Part shown: one piece after another, positions 19,903 through 28,740 of the stretch | Position numbering within the stretch: position 1 is the stretch's first letter | How the letters are laid out: each line of letters starts with the position of its first letter | DNA from: an archaeon | GTDB taxonomy: Archaea; Nanobdellota; Nanobdellia; Pacearchaeales; GW2011-AR1 | Assembly: GCA_030699005.1 (NCBI GenBank) | Contig: JAUYLQ010000018.1 | Coordinates: 1-41,272 of the forward strand | Reading direction: 5' to 3' | DNA: 41,272 nucleotides | Made by a program: the position numbers and the translations under genes | Notes under the pieces: model-generated | Seen by the model: only the letters and a program-made list of their open reading frames with translations | What the model was told of the DNA's origin: nothing | Databases searched by the model: none

Positions 19903-22599
19903 ATGGATGAAGTGAAGCCTGAAGAGATTCATCATAAGGACAAGGATGAAACTTCAAAAGAGAAAAGTGATTCAATAAAGTTTAATCTGGAATTCCTAAA
20001 AAATAAAAAATTTCAGATTGCATTAACTTTAGTTATTTTTTTGGTAATTTTGTTCAGCTCTGTTTCAATCAGACTTTCTGGATTGCCCAATTTGATAGAT
20101 CAAACAACCGGAAAATATATTTTTTCAGACCCAGATGCGTATTATGAATACCGGGTTGCGGAAACAATTGTGAATACGGGGGACATAAGTGGCGTAGATT
20201 CAATGAGAAACCCCGGATTAAATTTAGGGTACACCCAGGAAATGCTCCCTAAAGTTCTCGCTTTTTCATATGACTTTTTCCATTTCTTTGGAAGTTCAAT
20301 AACCCTTGATTATATTGATGCTCTTTATCCGGTTGTTGCTTTTGCACTTAGTTTAATTCTCTTTTTTGTTTTATGCTGGTACCTTTCTAAATCAAAATTC
20401 TTTTCTTTATTAGCTACATTAATGCTAGCTTATTCCCCATCATACCTTCAGAGGACAGGGGCAGGAGTTTCAAGTCACGAAGCACTCGGGATTGTCTTTA
20501 TTTTTTTGGCTTTCCTAACCTATATGTTTTCAATAAACCATTATAAAAAGAACTGGAAATGGTCGATTTCTCTAGGGTTTTTTACAGGTGCCGCTTTAGC
20601 ACTCTCTGCATTCTCATGGTCAGGAGGTTCAGTTTTTGTTTTGATTATCATTTCTCTAGCATCATTAATCTATTATCTGTTTGGATTAAAAGGAGAAGAG
20701 CTGGAAATTAAAAAGAAGTTTATCAGTTTTAATTTAATTTGGGTAGTTTCATCAGTAATTTTAATGCCTCTTTTTGGATATTCTTTAAGTTCTATGATCC
20801 TTAGATTCTTCTCTAATTATGGAGTAGTTGTTCCTTTCTTTTTGATATTTATCTCTTTAGATTTTATTCTGGAAAAATATGCAGGCAAAATAAAAATTGT
20901 TAAAAATAATTATCGGGCGCTGTATTCACTCGGGGGAACAATTCTTCTGGGAATTATTGGACTTTTCGTTATTGGAAAAAATCCATTTGAATTAATTGGG
21001 GGAATTTACTCGACATTGCTCCATCCTTTTGACCCCGGAAGAGTTGGGTTAACTGTTGCATATTATGCTCAGCCATACTTAACAGATCTTATCAATCAAG
21101 TTGGAGCTTCAGTTTTCTGGATTTTCTTTGCAGGGCTTCTTTTCTTAGGATTTGAATTTGGGAAAAATATAAAAGTAAAAAAACATAGAGTGTATTTCTG
21201 TCTAATCTGGATACTTTCTCTTTCTGGAATTTTATTCTCAAGAATTTCTTCTTTAAGTAAAATATGGGATGGCGCAACTTTTGTAAGTCAATTAGTATAT
21301 ATCCTTTCTTTTTTGGTTCTTGGCTTTTGTTTTATCTGGTTTTCTTTAAAAGAAAAAAGTCCTGTAGAGAACAAAATAATCTTTCTAACTTCATGGATGA
21401 TGATGATCCTTGTCAGTGTAAGGTCAGCAGTTAGAGTAATGTTTTTTTTGGCCCCATTCGTCTTCTTAATTGCTTCTTTTTTTACTCTAAAGTCATATGA
21501 ATATGGGAAAAAGGCAAAAGATGAACTCTTAAAATACACATTTTACATTTTGTCTTTTTTATCTTTAATTTTGATTATAGGCTTTGTTTTTGGAAACCCT
21601 TTTGCTGGGAGCCCAGGGGCATATCAGATAAGTTCTTATTCCTCCTCTAATACGGGTCCTGTTGCAAATACAGATTGGCAGGATGCAATGAGCTGGGCAA
21701 GAAATAATACCCCTGTGAATAGCGTATTTTTGCATTGGTGGGATTATGGTTACCTTGTTCAGACTGTTGGAAATAGAACAACTGTTCTGGATGGGGGAAA
21801 TGCAAATGCTTATTGGGATCACTTGATGGGAAGGTATGTATTGACTACCCCCCACCCTGAGACCGCAAAGAGTTTCATGAAGGCTCATAACGTCTCATAT
21901 CTTTTAATAGACCCAACAGACCTTGGAAAATATTCTGCCTATTCATCAATTGGGGACGATGAAGAGATTTCAGACAGGGCATCTTACCTCCCTACATTTT
22001 TGTCAGACCAATCTCAAATTCAAGAAACAGATAACCGGACCATTAGAGTTTACCAGGGAGGTTTTGGTCTTGATTCTGATTTGGTTATAGAAAGTGAAGG
22101 GAGGGAAGTTTTACTCCCTAGAGGAAAAGCCGGACTTTTTGCAATAGCACTTGGAATTCGAAATGGGACTTATGAACAGCCAGTAGGAATTTTTGTTTTT
22201 AATAATAAACAGTATACGGCGCCTTTAAGGTACCTTTTCATTTCAAACCAGCTCATAGATTTTGGTTCCGGAATTGAGTCAACTGTTTATGTTTATCCAA
22301 ATGTAGTTGGTCAGCAGTTTGACATGAGTGGGGCAGCAATCTACTTATCTGAAAAAACAATGAACAGCCTTTTTGCTAAACTCTATTTAATGAATGACCC
22401 AAATAATGAGTACCCCGAACTTGATTTAATTAAAGAGGCGGGTCCTTACCCCTTTAATTTCTATTATGGTGGATTTAGGGCACCAATAAGAATCTGGAAA
22501 GTGAATTCTGAGGAAATGACCAATATTATTGCAAGAGACGAATTTTTGAGGCCCGATGGAAAATATGGAGAATTTGATGATTTGGACTTTACTAAATAA
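19903..22599 (+). CDS. aglB: Oligosaccharyltransferase AglB (STT3 family)
   Basis: A long STT3-family protein of 898 residues. A charged cytosolic start precedes the first membrane helix at about 39-58. The catalytic SDPDAYYEYR motif (DxD at Asp76/Asp78) lies in the first outer loop, about a dozen helices follow, and a soluble domain carries HWWDYG (Trp612-Gly616), which binds the +2 Ser/Thr of the sequon. It transfers a lipid-linked glycan to Asn in N-x-S/T on the outer face. It lies between secDF and the glycan locus, so export, glycan assembly and transfer are neighbours. Confidence 0.95.
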   Translation: MDEVKPEEIHHKDKDETSKEKSDSIKFNLEFLKNKKFQIALTLVIFLVILFSSVSIRLSGLPNLIDQTTGKYIFSDPDAYYEYRVAETIVNTGDISGVDSMRNPGLNLGYTQEMLPKVLAFSYDFFHFFGSSITLDYIDALYPVVAFALSLILFFVLCWYLSKSKFFSLLATLMLAYSPSYLQRTGAGVSSHEALGIVFIFLAFLTYMFSINHYKKNWKWSISLGFFTGAALALSAFSWSGGSVFVLIIISLASLIYYLFGLKGEELEIKKKFISFNLIWVVSSVILMPLFGYSLSSMILRFFSNYGVVVPFFLIFISLDFILEKYAGKIKIVKNNYRALYSLGGTILLGIIGLFVIGKNPFELIGGIYSTLLHPFDPGRVGLTVAYYAQPYLTDLINQVGASVFWIFFAGLLFLGFEFGKNIKVKKHRVYFCLIWILSLSGILFSRISSLSKIWDGATFVSQLVYILSFLVLGFCFIWFSLKEKSPVENKIIFLTSWMMMILVSVRSAVRVMFFLAPFVFLIASFFTLKSYEYGKKAKDELLKYTFYILSFLSLILIIGFVFGNPFAGSPGAYQISSYSSSNTGPVANTDWQDAMSWARNNTPVNSVFLHWWDYGYLVQTVGNRTTVLDGGNANAYWDHLMGRYVLTTPHPETAKSFMKAHNVSYLLIDPTDLGKYSAYSSIGDDEEISDRASYLPTFLSDQSQIQETDNRTIRVYQGGFGLDSDLVIESEGREVLLPRGKAGLFAIALGIRNGTYEQPVGIFVFNNKQYTAPLRYLFISNQLIDFGSGIESTVYVYPNVVGQQFDMSGAAIYLSEKTMNSLFAKLYLMNDPNNEYPELDLIKEAGPYPFNFYYGGFRAPIRIWKVNSEEMTNIIARDEFLRPDGKYGEFDDLDFTK

Positions 22600-22610
22600 T
22601 TCAAAATTCT

Positions 22611-22618
22611 TTTAAATA
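22611..22618 (+). promoter_or_regulatory. TATA box of the GT9 gene
   Basis: TTTAAATA begins 27 nt before ATG 22638. Confidence 0.5.
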
Positions 22619-22637
22619 TAGGGAATGTCCTACTTTT

Positions 22638-23711
22638 ATGATTTCAAAGAAAAGGTTCATCCTAAAAAGAATAATTGATGATACATTTGGAAAGGCTCTT
22701 TTTACGGTTTTTAGTCTAAGAAGTAAAAGATCTATTCCAAAAAAAGTGAATAAGGTTGTTATTTTTAAATTGAGTACTTTAGGAGATTCGCTTCTTTCAC
22801 TCCCCGCAATAAAAAAATTAAAAGAAGACACGGGTGCAAAAATAGTTCTTGTTCATTCGGGAGACAATAAAGTAATCTTTGAAAACCAGGGGTTTATAGA
22901 CGAAAAAATCTTTCTTGATGTCTCAAGAAATAATCTCTTTGGATTTTTAAAGGCATTATTTAAAATAAAAAAAGTGAATGCAGATTTTGCAGTTGATTTA
23001 AGCCATACGGGATACCTTTCTGCAATTTTTTCAATGGTTTCGGGAAAGTTTCTAATTGGATTTTTTAATCCCGATGTCCCATTAAGAAAAGGGTTTTTTG
23101 ACTTTGAATTTCCAATTGGGGGTAATCACATGGTTGCGAATTATTTTGGGATTTTTTCAAAGATAAATAAAAAAGAGATTTTGGGAGAGTTCACCTTAAT
23201 TAGCCCATCTGTAGATAAAAGAGCCCGCCAAAAAATCGAAAAGGTTTTAAGAGGCAAAAAGAATCTCGTCGGGGTTCATCCATGCCATGAAATAAATGAG
23301 AAGTCATGGTCGAAAGAAAATTTTGCAGAGATAATTAATTACATTATTCTTAAAGGAAAGGTTCCAGTAATTCTAGGAAGCCCAAAAGAAAAACCGAAAG
23401 TTCAAAAACTTCTTCAATTAGTCAAAAATAGGAGCAAAATATTGGATTTATCCGGAAAGTTAAATGTGTCTGAAGTTTTCGGATTAATGAAACACCTTGA
23501 ATTTTTCGTTTCAAATGACGGAGGAATAATGCACATTTCTGGATCATTTGGCATTCCGACTCTTGGAATTTTTAGCGCTGAAAACCCAAAAAAATATGCC
23601 CCCTATAACAAAAAAAGTTATGCAATTGATGCAAGAAGAGTTTCAAAAGAAGAGTCGCTCAAGACGGCAAAGAAAGTAATTGATATTTTCTTAAAACAAA
23701 TTAAAAAATGA
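22638..23711 (+). CDS. GT9 (heptosyltransferase-like) glycosyltransferase
   Basis: A 357-residue GT-B enzyme of family 9. VVIFKLSTLGDSLLSLPAIKKLK (about 40-62) is the acceptor-side start of ADP-heptose:LPS heptosyltransferases. FVSNDGGIMHISGSFGIP followed by TLGIFSAENP (about 290-317) is the nucleotide-sugar site. VGVHPCHEINEKSWSKENFAEII fits the linker to the second Rossmann domain. Family members build bacterial LPS cores; in an archaeon the sugar is unknown. The first 38 residues are a basic extension that may bind membrane. The stop overlaps the next gene's ATG. Confidence 0.88.
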   Translation: MISKKRFILKRIIDDTFGKALFTVFSLRSKRSIPKKVNKVVIFKLSTLGDSLLSLPAIKKLKEDTGAKIVLVHSGDNKVIFENQGFIDEKIFLDVSRNNLFGFLKALFKIKKVNADFAVDLSHTGYLSAIFSMVSGKFLIGFFNPDVPLRKGFFDFEFPIGGNHMVANYFGIFSKINKKEILGEFTLISPSVDKRARQKIEKVLRGKKNLVGVHPCHEINEKSWSKENFAEIINYIILKGKVPVILGSPKEKPKVQKLLQLVKNRSKILDLSGKLNVSEVFGLMKHLEFFVSNDGGIMHISGSFGIPTLGIFSAENPKKYAPYNKKSYAIDARRVSKEESLKTAKKVIDIFLKQIKK

Positions 23712-24562
23712 AAGAAAAATTAGTTTCAATAAACATTCCAACATATAATTCAAAAAAAACTATTCGAAAAACGCTTGAGAGCTTAAAAAATCAGACTTAC
23801 AAAAATATAGAAATAATTGTTGTAGACTCAAACAGCACCGACGGCACCCTTAACATAATTAAAGAATTTAAGGAAATTAAAGTTTATCAGTACGAAGGAA
23901 CCCTTCTTGGTGCTAGGGAATTGGGGGCAAGAAAATCTAAAGGAAAATTTATAGCTCTTGTAGACTCGGATCACATCTTAGAAAAAAGAACAATAGAAAG
24001 GGCTGTGAAACTTATGAATAAATTTGATATGCTCTTTTTTTATGAGAGGAGTTACAAACCAAAAAAACTTCTTGAATTTCTTTATGATGCTGACAGAAGG
24101 CTCACACAGAATTATTTATCTGATTACGTTGAGCCCGTTGGAGGAACAGTCCTTCCACGTTTTTACAAAAGAGAAATTCTTCTCAAGGCTTTTAAAAGTA
24201 TTCCCAAAAAAATACTTTCCCTTTGTGTTGCCCATGACCACGCAATAATTTATTATGAGGCGAGAAAACTTTCAAAAAGAGTTGAAATGCTGGGGGATGA
24301 AAATAATCCCGCAATTTGGCATCAGGAGCCTTGGAGCTGGAGAAATCTTTTCAAAAAAACATACAGGTATGGAGTTACAACAAGAAAATTAATTGAGAAC
24401 AAAGTTTACCCCCAAATATTGAAATCAAAAAACAAAGGAAGAAAGATAAAATTTGGAAGTCTCGGTTTATCCATAAAAAGCAATATTTTGCGTCTTGTTA
24501 GAGAGATTCCTTATTTTTACGGGTACTTAACCGGAAAAAATAAACAAATTCCAGGTTTGTAA
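23708..24562 (+). CDS. GT2 family glycosyltransferase
   Basis: A 284-residue GT-A enzyme. LVSINIPTYNSKKTIRKTLESL at the start and IEIIVVDSNSTDGT bind the nucleotide sugar. Asp86-Ser-Asp88 in ALVDSDHIL is the metal-binding DxD. The C-terminal part has a W-rich stretch (IWHQEPWSWRNLFKKT) typical of sugar transfer to lipid-linked acceptors. No membrane helix is obvious. It overlaps the GT9 gene by 4 nt (ATGA). Confidence 0.9.
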   Translation: MKEKLVSINIPTYNSKKTIRKTLESLKNQTYKNIEIIVVDSNSTDGTLNIIKEFKEIKVYQYEGTLLGARELGARKSKGKFIALVDSDHILEKRTIERAVKLMNKFDMLFFYERSYKPKKLLEFLYDADRRLTQNYLSDYVEPVGGTVLPRFYKREILLKAFKSIPKKILSLCVAHDHAIIYYEARKLSKRVEMLGDENNPAIWHQEPWSWRNLFKKTYRYGVTTRKLIENKVYPQILKSKNKGRKIKFGSLGLSIKSNILRLVREIPYFYGYLTGKNKQIPGL

Positions 24563-24575
24563 GAGAGTAATTAAA

Positions 24576-24583
24576 TTTAAAAA
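24576..24583 (+). promoter_or_regulatory. TATA box of the SDR gene at 24605
   Basis: TTTAAAAA starts 29 nt before ATG 24605. Confidence 0.45.
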
Positions 24584-24604
24584 TGGGGAGTTTTTGTGTA
24601 AATT

Positions 24605-25528
24605 ATGGACTGGAAAAATAAAAAAGTGCTTGTAACAGGGGCAAGAGGTTTTATTGGGTGTAATCTTTCAAAGGAATTGTTAAAGCGTGGCTCCGAAGTT
24701 TATTCTATTAGCCGTTCTCTTGAGGAGCCAAAAAAGAGGGGGAACCTAGAAGAAGTAATTTTTATTGATGGAGATGTTTCAAAAAAAGAGGTCTGGGAAA
24801 GGGTCCCAAAAAATATAGAATATGTTTTTCATTTTGCAGCCCCTTCTTCAGTCAATCTTTTTAAAAAAGAACCTGAAAAGTGTTTTAATGAAACTTTTTT
24901 TGGTTTATACAATGCGCTTGAATTTGCGAAAAGGAATAATTTAAAAAAAGTAATTTATCCTTCAACGGGAAATGTTTATGCTGGAAATGAGGTCCCCCAT
25001 ATAGAAACAGTAATCCCTAAGCCGACGAACCTTTATACGGTTTCAAAAGTAGCCTGTGAATCTCTTGCAAGCTCTTATTCAGATTTTGTTAATTCAATTG
25101 GACTTAGAATTTCAGCCGGATATGGTCCAGGTGAAGAAGGAAAAATTGGATTTGGAAGCCCTCCTTTTTTATTTATAAGAGATTTTCTAAATGGAAAATC
25201 TCCAGAAGTATGGGGAGATGGAAGTCAGACTAGAGACTTTCTTTACATAGATGATTTGACTAAAATGATTATAAAATCAGCTGAAGCAGATTACACAGGA
25301 ATAATCAATGTTGCATCCGGAGAATTTGTAAATTTCAAAGAACTCCTTGGAAAAATAAAGAATATACTCCAGTCAGACATTGAGCCAGTTTTTATTCCAA
25401 AAAAAGGTAATTATGTCGAAAAAATAGAAATGGACACAACTCTTAACAAAAAAATACTTGGAGTAAAACCAATTTCCCTTGAAGAAGGTTTAGCTAAGTT
25501 TATCAATTACCTTAAAGCTTCTTCATAA
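24605..25528 (+). CDS. NAD-dependent epimerase/dehydratase (extended SDR)
   Basis: A 307-residue extended SDR. The Rossmann motif GARGFIG (Gly12, Gly15, Gly18) and the catalytic Tyr144-xxx-Lys148 (NLYTVSKVACE) are intact, with Ser/Thr at PSTGNVY. The later WGDGSQTRDFLYIDDL and INVASGE motifs are shared with UDP-glucose 4-epimerases and dTDP-glucose 4,6-dehydratases. It should convert a nucleotide sugar for the glycan made by this locus; the exact substrate is not clear. Its 3' end overlaps the convergent GT4 gene by 22 nt. Confidence 0.9.
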   Translation: MDWKNKKVLVTGARGFIGCNLSKELLKRGSEVYSISRSLEEPKKRGNLEEVIFIDGDVSKKEVWERVPKNIEYVFHFAAPSSVNLFKKEPEKCFNETFFGLYNALEFAKRNNLKKVIYPSTGNVYAGNEVPHIETVIPKPTNLYTVSKVACESLASSYSDFVNSIGLRISAGYGPGEEGKIGFGSPPFLFIRDFLNGKSPEVWGDGSQTRDFLYIDDLTKMIIKSAEADYTGIINVASGEFVNFKELLGKIKNILQSDIEPVFIPKKGNYVEKIEMDTTLNKKILGVKPISLEEGLAKFINYLKASS

Positions 25529-26634
25529 ATTTTCCTTAACTTTTTGTTTCTTTCATTTATTGAAAGTTTTCCGGAGTCTACAGTTTTAAATGCATTTTCT
25601 CCGATTTTTTTTCTTAAATTTTTGTTTTCAATTAAAAGGGAGAGTTTTTTTACAAGGTCTTCAACCATTTCAGGGTGAATTTTTGAGGCATCTTTATTAA
25701 ACTGTTTATAACTTGGATCGCGTTTCACATATCTATCCCAATGCATTTTTGTTTTTATTAAAAATCCGTTTTTACCTTCGTCGATTATTTCTTTCATTGC
25801 AAACATATCTGTTGCAACAACGGGGAGTCCAACAGACATGGCTTCAATGACCGCTATTGCAAAAGTGTCAACAAGTGTTGGCTGAACATAAATATTGGGT
25901 TTGTATAAAAACTCTTCATAAAATTTTTCTCGTGGCAGGTTTTCCTCAGTAAAAGTTACATTATGCAAGTTATTTCTAAGGTGAAGAGGGATGGTCCCTT
26001 TTATTTTCAAATGGACATTTTTGTATTTTTTATTTAGTATTTCAAAGGCTTTTAGTAAATCGTGTCCACCTTTTTGGTAAAAGTCAAGGGGGTCTGGAGA
26101 AGTTCTGCATATAAATGAAATTACAACCTTATCTGTATGTTTTCTTTTAATTTTTGTTGGGTGGTATGCAGCATGCACGACCTCTATTTTATCTTTGAAT
26201 TTAGAACAGTCAATCCATTCCATTAAATTTTTCTTTGCGGCTTCCGAGTATGGGAGTATTTTTTTGCAGTAAGGTGAAGAGAGATATCTTGTTATAATCC
26301 ATTTTGTGAGGGGGTTCTTTAAGTTTTTCCAGTTTAAGCTCGTAAACGAGGAAGCCATCTCAATGTCAAGAACCCATGGTTTTTTGTTTGTAATCAAAAT
26401 CCCCCTTGTTGAGTGGATAAGCTCTGAATTTCCTTTTGAATGCATCATTCTTGGAAGTTTTAAAATGCTCTGAATTAAAGTTATCATCCCTTTTATTCTT
26501 CTAGACAAAAAATTGTTATAAGTATTGTTTGGAATTACTTTTACATTATATTTTACATTTTTAGGGGGGTAATTTGAGATCTCTTTAAACAAAGGATGGG
26601 GCCCAGCTATAAGCTCAACATTGAGTTTTTTCAT
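25507..26634 (-). CDS. GT4 family glycosyltransferase
   Basis: A 375-residue GT-B enzyme. The second half has the GT4 donor site: IYVQPTLVDTFAIAVIEAMS with GLPVVATDMFAMKEII, including the E-x7-E spacing of retaining glycosyltransferases. The first half contains LDIEMASSFTSLNWKNL and a potential membrane-associating basic stretch. It is one of few genes on this strand in the first half of the locus and shares a central promoter region with the GT2 gene to its right. Sugar specificity cannot be inferred. Confidence 0.88.
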   Translation of the reverse strand: MKKLNVELIAGPHPLFKEISNYPPKNVKYNVKVIPNNTYNNFLSRRIKGMITLIQSILKLPRMMHSKGNSELIHSTRGILITNKKPWVLDIEMASSFTSLNWKNLKNPLTKWIITRYLSSPYCKKILPYSEAAKKNLMEWIDCSKFKDKIEVVHAAYHPTKIKRKHTDKVVISFICRTSPDPLDFYQKGGHDLLKAFEILNKKYKNVHLKIKGTIPLHLRNNLHNVTFTEENLPREKFYEEFLYKPNIYVQPTLVDTFAIAVIEAMSVGLPVVATDMFAMKEIIDEGKNGFLIKTKMHWDRYVKRDPSYKQFNKDASKIHPEMVEDLVKKLSLLIENKNLRKKIGENAFKTVDSGKLSINERNKKLRKIYEEALR

Positions 26635-26655
26635 TATATTTAACTGACAATTATG

Positions 26656-26664
26656 CTTTTAAAG
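26656..26664. promoter_or_regulatory. Shared palindromic TATA box for two divergent genes
   Basis: CTTTTAAAG is nearly its own complement. Its centre is about 24.5 nt from ATG 26685 on the plus strand and about 26.5 nt from ATG 26634 on the minus strand. No second TATA candidate lies at the right distance for either gene, so one box may serve both directions. Confidence 0.5.
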
Positions 26665-26684
26665 TTTGTCCGTCTTCTTTAAAA

Positions 26685-27596
26685 ATGGGAAAAAAAGCCA
26701 TAGTCGAAGGAAAAAAACAACCCAAAGTTGCAATAATAATAACTACTTACAATCAGGAAGAACTCCTTGAAGTTTCACTTGACTCAGTTTTCAAAAAAAC
26801 AGATTACAAAAATTATAAAGTTTTTCTTGTGGATGATTCCGGCAAAGGAGAAATAGGTAAAAAAATAAAAAAGAAATTTAAAAAAGTTGAAGTAATAACA
26901 AACAATAATAATCTTGGGTTTTCAAAATCTAACAATCTTGGAATAAAGAATGCAATAAAAAATTACAATCCGGATTATTTTCTTTTATTAAACGATGACA
27001 CCGAGGTGACAAGTAAAAATTGGATATCCAGGATAGTTGAAGTCGGGGAAAATGACAAAACCATCGGGATTATTGGGTTAAAAATAATTTATCCCGATGG
27101 AAGTCTTCAGAATATCGGGGGGTACATGAAAGGCTGGGAAATAGTAAAAGAGCTTGATGGAGAGAGAAAAAAGCCTTTTGAAGTAGATCACGTTATGGGG
27201 GCATGTATGCTCATAAAAAGAAAGGTCACCTCAAAAATAGGGATACTTGACGAAAATTATTCTCCATATCTGCTTGAAGACACAGATTATTGTCTTCAGG
27301 CAAAAAAATCCGGATTCAAAATTGTGAGTGTTCCAGATGTAAAGATAATTCACAAAAAAGGAAAGTCAATAGATTCTCTGAAAAATAAAGAGATTTTTAA
27401 AGTAAGAATGAAGAATGATATTTATTTCTCAAGAAAGAATTTAGGAAGATTCAATAAAATTTTTAGAATTTTCCTCTATCTGCCAATGGTGTGTATTTTC
27501 AAAAAGGGAAAAGATGAGGATTCACTAAATCCTAAGAATTTCAGACTAAGAAAAGATTTTTTAAAAAATTTGGCTATTTACCTAACATCATTTTAA
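26685..27596 (+). CDS. GT2 glycosyltransferase, rhamnosyltransferase-like
   Basis: A 303-residue GT-A enzyme. VAIIITTYNQEELLEVSLDS opens the nucleotide-binding fold, Asp104-Asp105 in LLLNDDTEV is the metal site, and the acceptor side has MGACMLIKRKV and LLEDTDYCLQAKKSGF, the ED-D motif typical of the WbbL-like rhamnosyltransferases. A hydrophobic patch near the C-terminus (FRIFLYLPMVCIF) may attach it to the membrane. It is joined to the next GT4 gene by a TAA-A-ATG junction. Confidence 0.88.
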   Translation: MGKKAIVEGKKQPKVAIIITTYNQEELLEVSLDSVFKKTDYKNYKVFLVDDSGKGEIGKKIKKKFKKVEVITNNNNLGFSKSNNLGIKNAIKNYNPDYFLLLNDDTEVTSKNWISRIVEVGENDKTIGIIGLKIIYPDGSLQNIGGYMKGWEIVKELDGERKKPFEVDHVMGACMLIKRKVTSKIGILDENYSPYLLEDTDYCLQAKKSGFKIVSVPDVKIIHKKGKSIDSLKNKEIFKVRMKNDIYFSRKNLGRFNKIFRIFLYLPMVCIFKKGKDEDSLNPKNFRLRKDFLKNLAIYLTSF

Positions 27597-27597
27597 A

Positions 27598-28740
27598 ATG
27601 GAAAAAAATAAGAAAATATGTTTTGTTACAATAAACAGTCCTCCTGACTTTTTAGGAGGGTATGTTCTTTATCACAAGAATCTTATAGAATATCTCAAAA
27701 AAAGATATAAACATCTTGAAATAAACTGGGTTTATTTTGGGAAGGAAAATAAAAGTTATAAAAAAGACGGAATAAATTATTTTGAGCTGGATGGGGAAGG
27801 GGCAATTTCTTCTTTCACATTTGGAAGGAGTTTCAAACTTTACAGGTTTTTCACCAAAAATTACTTTGATATAATAAACTCCATTGGGGGATTATGGACT
27901 TATCTTTACAAAAAGAAAGAAGGTCAAAAAATAATTCAGACTTCTCATGGAGCTATTTACTATTTTAATAGAAATCATCTTAGGAGATTCAGTTTTTTTA
28001 AAAAGATTCTTTTTTTTCCATTGCTTCCTTTAAGCTGGATTTTGGAAAGGCCCCATAAAGAGACAGATAAAATAATTTGTGTTTCTGATAAAGTGAAGCT
28101 TCAGGTGGAGAAATTATATGGAAGAAGAAAAAATATTTATGTTGTAAGGACGGGGGTCGATTTAAAAGTCTTTAAACCAGGGAATAAAAGTGAAAACAGG
28201 AAAAAATTGAAATTAGAGGATAAAAAGCTTTATGGCCTTTATGTGGGGGGAGGAGGTTATTGGACTAAAGGGCTCGATAGAGCAGTGAGCCTTGGAAGAG
28301 AAATTTACAACCTAAATAAAAATTTTAGGCTTTTGTTAATTGGTCCCAATTATAAAAAAGTAAAACATCTGATAAATGAGCCTTTTATTAAATTTTTAAA
28401 GGATGTCGAACGAGAAAAAATGCCACTTTATTATTCAGCGTCGGACATGTTCTTTAATATGTCCAGGTATGAGGGGGGAGCTCCAACTCTTGTGACAAGC
28501 GAGGCGATGGCTTCAGGTTGCCTTATTGTTTGTTCAAAAGATTCAGAACAGGAGATAGTAAAAGACAACGAAAATTCACTTATAATCTCAGAATTCGGAA
28601 AAAAAGATGCAAAAAGAATTTTAGAGACTTTTAATGATAAAAAGTTAAGAGAAAAAATTATAAAAAGATCAATGGAAACAATTAAAGAATTTTCCCTTGA
28701 GAAATGGGGTAAAAGAACTTCCGAGGTTTTGTTGAAATGA
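27598..28740 (+). CDS. GT4 family glycosyltransferase
   Basis: A 380-residue GT-B enzyme. The start KKICFVTINSPPDFLGGY and the phrase IICVSDKVKLQVEKLYG are typical of GT4 acceptor domains. The donor domain has VVRTGVDLKVFKPG, YEGGAPTLVTSEAMASGCLIV and ENSLII, with the E-x7-E motif. It should transfer a sugar with retention. The stop overlaps the methyltransferase start (ATGA), so the three genes from 26685 to 29666 form one coupled unit. Confidence 0.9.
   Translation: MEKNKKICFVTINSPPDFLGGYVLYHKNLIEYLKKRYKHLEINWVYFGKENKSYKKDGINYFELDGEGAISSFTFGRSFKLYRFFTKNYFDIINSIGGLWTYLYKKKEGQKIIQTSHGAIYYFNRNHLRRFSFFKKILFFPLLPLSWILERPHKETDKIICVSDKVKLQVEKLYGRRKNIYVVRTGVDLKVFKPGNKSENRKKLKLEDKKLYGLYVGGGGYWTKGLDRAVSLGREIYNLNKNFRLLLIGPNYKKVKHLINEPFIKFLKDVEREKMPLYYSASDMFFNMSRYEGGAPTLVTSEAMASGCLIVCSKDSEQEIVKDNENSLIISEFGKKDAKRILETFNDKKLREKIIKRSMETIKEFSLEKWGKRTSEVLLK

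Noticed and set aside
22601..22831. 76-codon minus-strand frame over the start of the GT9 gene
   Set aside because: Antisense to a recognisable gene and its promoter, with no conserved features.
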